A stretch of DNA of 8,777 nt from positions 1-8,777 of the forward strand of contig CALCQT010000316.1 in NCBI GenBank assembly GCA_937894825.1, read 5' to 3'. Source of the stretch: an uncultured Anaerolineaceae bacterium. Lineage in GTDB: Bacteria > Chloroflexota > Anaerolineae > Anaerolineales > Anaerolineaceae. The notes under the pieces are model-generated. The model made no database searches, was not told where the DNA came from, and worked only from the letters and a program-made list of their open reading frames with translations. Below, in pieces: positions 6,941 to 8,777 of the stretch. Every line of letters starts with the position of its first letter. Positions within the stretch are counted from its first letter, which is position 1. Both the position numbers and the translations under genes were made by a program.

Positions 6941-7385
6941 TTTTCAATAGAAGTTCTTTTACCAGTTTGCTGACCTGGTCGTTTGGAGCTCTTCCCTTGG
7001 CTTGCTGAAGTACGGATTTCATCACCTTTCCCATATCGGCAATACTTTGCGCGTTAAGCTCCCGGATTGCATCATGGACCAGACCACGCAGTTCTTCATC
7101 TGTAAGCTGCTGCGGCAGGAATGATTCCAGCAGAACGATTTCATTTTCTACCTCAGCGGCCATTTTGGTCCGGTCCGCTTTTTTTGCTTCGACCAGCGTT
7201 TCATTGCGAATTTTTATTTCTTTTTGGATGATTGCGGTCACTTCGTCTTCATCAAGCGCTTTTCCGAGGTTTTTCTCAGAAAAGTTGATTGCTGCAAGCG
7301 CCAGACGATATACTCTTTTTCTATCTTCATCGTGCGACCGCATTGCATCTTTTACCGCTGTTTCGAGGTCTGCTTTGATTCCCAT
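6933..7385 (-). CDS. yqeY: GatB/YqeY domain-containing protein
   Basis: YqeY proteins resemble the C-terminal tail domain of GatB, the amidotransferase subunit that helps make Gln-tRNA and Asn-tRNA. A role in tRNA binding is proposed for the family but the stand-alone protein is poorly characterised. The 150-residue product has the full family pattern: a helical N-terminal half, LLESFLPQQLTDEEL (85-99), ADMGKVMKSVL (116-126) and KGRAPNDQVSKLVKELL (130-146). The ATG shares one base with the comEA stop (TAATG), and AAAGGA sits 7 nt upstream, so translation is coupled. The 3' end overlaps pgpH by 8 nt. In Bacillus, yqeY lies upstream of the phoH-pgpH-ybeY-dgkA run, so the context agrees. Confidence 0.95.
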   Translation of the reverse strand: MGIKADLETAVKDAMRSHDEDRKRVYRLALAAINFSEKNLGKALDEDEVTAIIQKEIKIRNETLVEAKKADRTKMAAEVENEIVLLESFLPQQLTDEELRGLVHDAIRELNAQSIADMGKVMKSVLQQAKGRAPNDQVSKLVKELLLKNE

Positions 7386-7954
7386 TATCGGTTCCTTTCT
7401 GCTTCGTTGACCGTAACCAAATCCAAGAACTGTTCAATTGTTTTTTCGCCGATGCCGGGGACATCCAACAGGTCGGCAACATCGGTAAAACCGCCGTTTG
7501 CTTCTCTGAAATCCAGGATATCCTTTGCTTTTTTCTCTCCAATGCCAGGCAGCGACATTAATGCTTCGATTTCGGCGGTGTTGAGATCGATCTGTTCCCG
7601 GATACTTCCTTTTACCGCCGGTGTGATGGTCGGCTCAAATGGCGCCTGGGTAGGAATCAAGATCCGATCACCATCAAAAACATGCTTTGTCAGGTTGCTG
7701 GCGGCAACGTCGGCTGTTCCATAAAATCCTCCGGCATAAGATACCGCGTCTTCAACCCGGATGTTGGCGGGAGCCGAGTATAGTCCCGGCTGTTTAACAG
7801 CACCATAAATCTCGAAGCGCACTCCCTCCGGCGTGGAGAGGTTTGAAAGCACGATCGGGACTCCGCGAGGGAATGATGTGATCAGGAGAACGATTCCGCT
7901 AAAAAGAATTCCGACCAATACCGCCAAAATAAGCGGAACCCATCCCTTGTTCAT
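7385..7954 (-). CDS. comEA: ComEA-like exported DNA-binding protein (SLBB plus helix-hairpin-helix)
   Basis: ComEA binds incoming double-stranded DNA on the outer face of the membrane during natural transformation. This 189-residue product has an N-terminal membrane anchor (about 6-27). It then has an SLBB-type domain (about 46-101, FEIYGAVKQPGLYSAPA onward), a short linker, and a C-terminal helix-hairpin-helix pair with LPGIGEKKA (135-143) and VPGIGEKTI (165-173). That order is the Gram-positive ComEA architecture. The ATG at 7954 is 5 nt after the yqhQ stop with only weak ribosome binding potential, and the stop overlaps the yqeY start (TAATG). No comEC lies next to it inside the window, so a role in DNA uptake is inferred from the family only; a DNA-binding cell-surface function is the safer statement. 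Confidence 0.93.
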   Translation of the reverse strand: MNKGWVPLILAVLVGILFSGIVLLITSFPRGVPIVLSNLSTPEGVRFEIYGAVKQPGLYSAPANIRVEDAVSYAGGFYGTADVAASNLTKHVFDGDRILIPTQAPFEPTITPAVKGSIREQIDLNTAEIEALMSLPGIGEKKAKDILDFREANGGFTDVADLLDVPGIGEKTIEQFLDLVTVNEAERNR

Positions 7955-7959
7955 TTGCT

Positions 7960-8777
7960 TTATACTGCTGGTTCAGGCGCCGGCGCCGGTTCCCAGCCAT
8001 TTTCATAAGCCAGCATCAGGTTAAACGAATTGATCGCGCATTCAAGCATCGAATCGTCCGGTTCCGCGGTGGTAATTTTTTGCACCAGCAGGTTCGGCCG
8101 ATAAAGTACTTTGACGATCGGGTTGTCCAGATGCTTCGCGTTCCAACGAATGTATTCATATGCGATGCCGGTAATAACCGGAATCAACAGGACCCGGCTG
8201 ATTAACCGGGACGTAAGCGTTGTGGTGAGCGGACCAATTACGATGAACAGGACGACTGAAATCGCCACGACGGTGACCATGAACGCTGTGCCGCAGCGGG
8301 GGTGAAGGCGGGATTGTTCCCGAACATTTTCCAATGTGATTTCCAGCCCATTGTCGAATGCATTGATGGTTTTGTGTTCCGCGCCGTGATATTGGAAAAC
8401 ACGTTTGATTTCCTTCATTCTTGAGACCAGCAGCATATATCCGATCACGACAGCCAATCGCAGGAGCCCTTCGATCAGATGCCCCAGCCAGGGGGTAATA
8501 TTGGTGTGGTTTTCGATCATTTGCGCGACCCAGGCCGGCCCCAGAAAGAAAAAAATGATCGCGAGTCCGAAGGACAGCAACAGGGTTAAGATCATCTCCG
8601 GTCCTTCAATTTTTTCGTCTTCACCGGTTTGAACGTTTGCGGAGGACGTCAAAAACTTCATTCCCAAAACCAGGGAATCCCATAAAACGATCAGCCCGCG
8701 CAAAAAAGGTATTTTTCGAATTGGACTGGCATAAATTCCGCCGAGGGTTTCATGGATTACTTCAAGATTGCCGTCCG
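7960..8777 (-). CDS. yqhQ: YqhQ / DUF1385 family membrane protein (5' truncated by window edge)
   Basis: This is a polytopic membrane protein of unknown biochemical function; the family is widespread in Gram-positive and related bacteria. The frame stays open to the right edge. The TTG at 8703 is internal, because the 24 codons before it (DGNLEVIHETLGGIYASPIR and KIPF) match the usual N-terminal part of the family. A further stretch, normally with a GGQAVIEGVMMR-like motif, lies outside. In the 271 visible residues, YHGAEHKTI (129-137), RLHPRCGTAF (156-165) and YEYIRWNAKH (206-215) are the conserved blocks, set among four or so membrane helices. The C-terminus ends in an Ala/Pro tail. It is the first visible gene of the tightly packed - strand block and is followed by comEA after 5 nt. 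Confidence 0.93.
   Translation of the reverse strand, partial: DGNLEVIHETLGGIYASPIRKIPFLRGLIVLWDSLVLGMKFLTSSANVQTGEDEKIEGPEMILTLLLSFGLAIIFFFLGPAWVAQMIENHTNITPWLGHLIEGLLRLAVVIGYMLLVSRMKEIKRVFQYHGAEHKTINAFDNGLEITLENVREQSRLHPRCGTAFMVTVVAISVVLFIVIGPLTTTLTSRLISRVLLIPVITGIAYEYIRWNAKHLDNPIVKVLYRPNLLVQKITTAEPDDSMLECAINSFNLMLAYENGWEPAPAPEPAV

Noticed and set aside
7224..7724. 166-codon open frame on the + strand across yqeY and comEA
   Set aside because: It crosses the boundary of two clear - strand genes and shows no domain.
8701..8703. TTG as the start of YqhQ
   Set aside because: The 24 codons upstream stay open to the window end and match the family N-terminal region, including the KIPF before LRGL.

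Overview
The window looks like a piece of bacterial chromosome with moderate GC, made almost entirely of housekeeping genes. Gene content and order (a Lon protease; a YqhQ/DUF1385, ComEA, YqeY, PgpH, YbeY, DgkA string; S6 and S18; a membrane-anchored parvulin with a Thr/Glu/Pro-rich insert) fit a Gram-positive-like lineage. My best guess is Chloroflexota, possibly Anaerolineae. That placement is inferred from style and synteny, not from a search. I see no phage, plasmid, CRISPR, rRNA or tRNA features.

Layout: positions 1-1496 (+ strand) carry the 3' part of lon, cut by the left edge. A 199-bp convergent intergenic region follows. It holds a roughly 17-codon remnant of an IS200/IS605-type TnpA transposase and a strong palindrome that can act as a terminator in both directions. 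From 1696 to the right edge every gene lies on the - strand, read from right to left: yqhQ (cut by the right edge), comEA, yqeY, pgpH, ybeY, dgkA, rpsF, rpsR and a membrane-anchored peptidyl-prolyl isomerase. From yqhQ to dgkA the genes overlap or sit 4-5 nt apart, so they are very likely one translationally coupled operon. An 86-bp gap with a foldable leader separates dgkA from rpsF. A good intrinsic terminator lies between rpsR and the isomerase gene.

Functions: the - strand block combines membrane signalling and lipid recycling (PgpH c-di-AMP phosphodiesterase, DgkA-type lipid kinase), RNA/ribosome maturation (YbeY, S6, S18), a tRNA-amidotransferase-like accessory protein (YqeY), a ComEA-like exported DNA-binding protein, and extracytoplasmic protein folding. 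Lon adds cytoplasmic protein quality control. The yqeY-pgpH-ybeY-dgkA run resembles a shortened form of the Bacillus yqeY-...-phoH-pgpH-ybeY-dgkA region, here without phoH and joined to rpsF-rpsR.

I found no convincing new multi-gene system. The points most worth a second look are the transposase relic at the lon terminator, the rpsF leader that could hide its ribosome binding site, the terminator sitting directly on the isomerase start region, and the 130-residue low-complexity insert in the isomerase.
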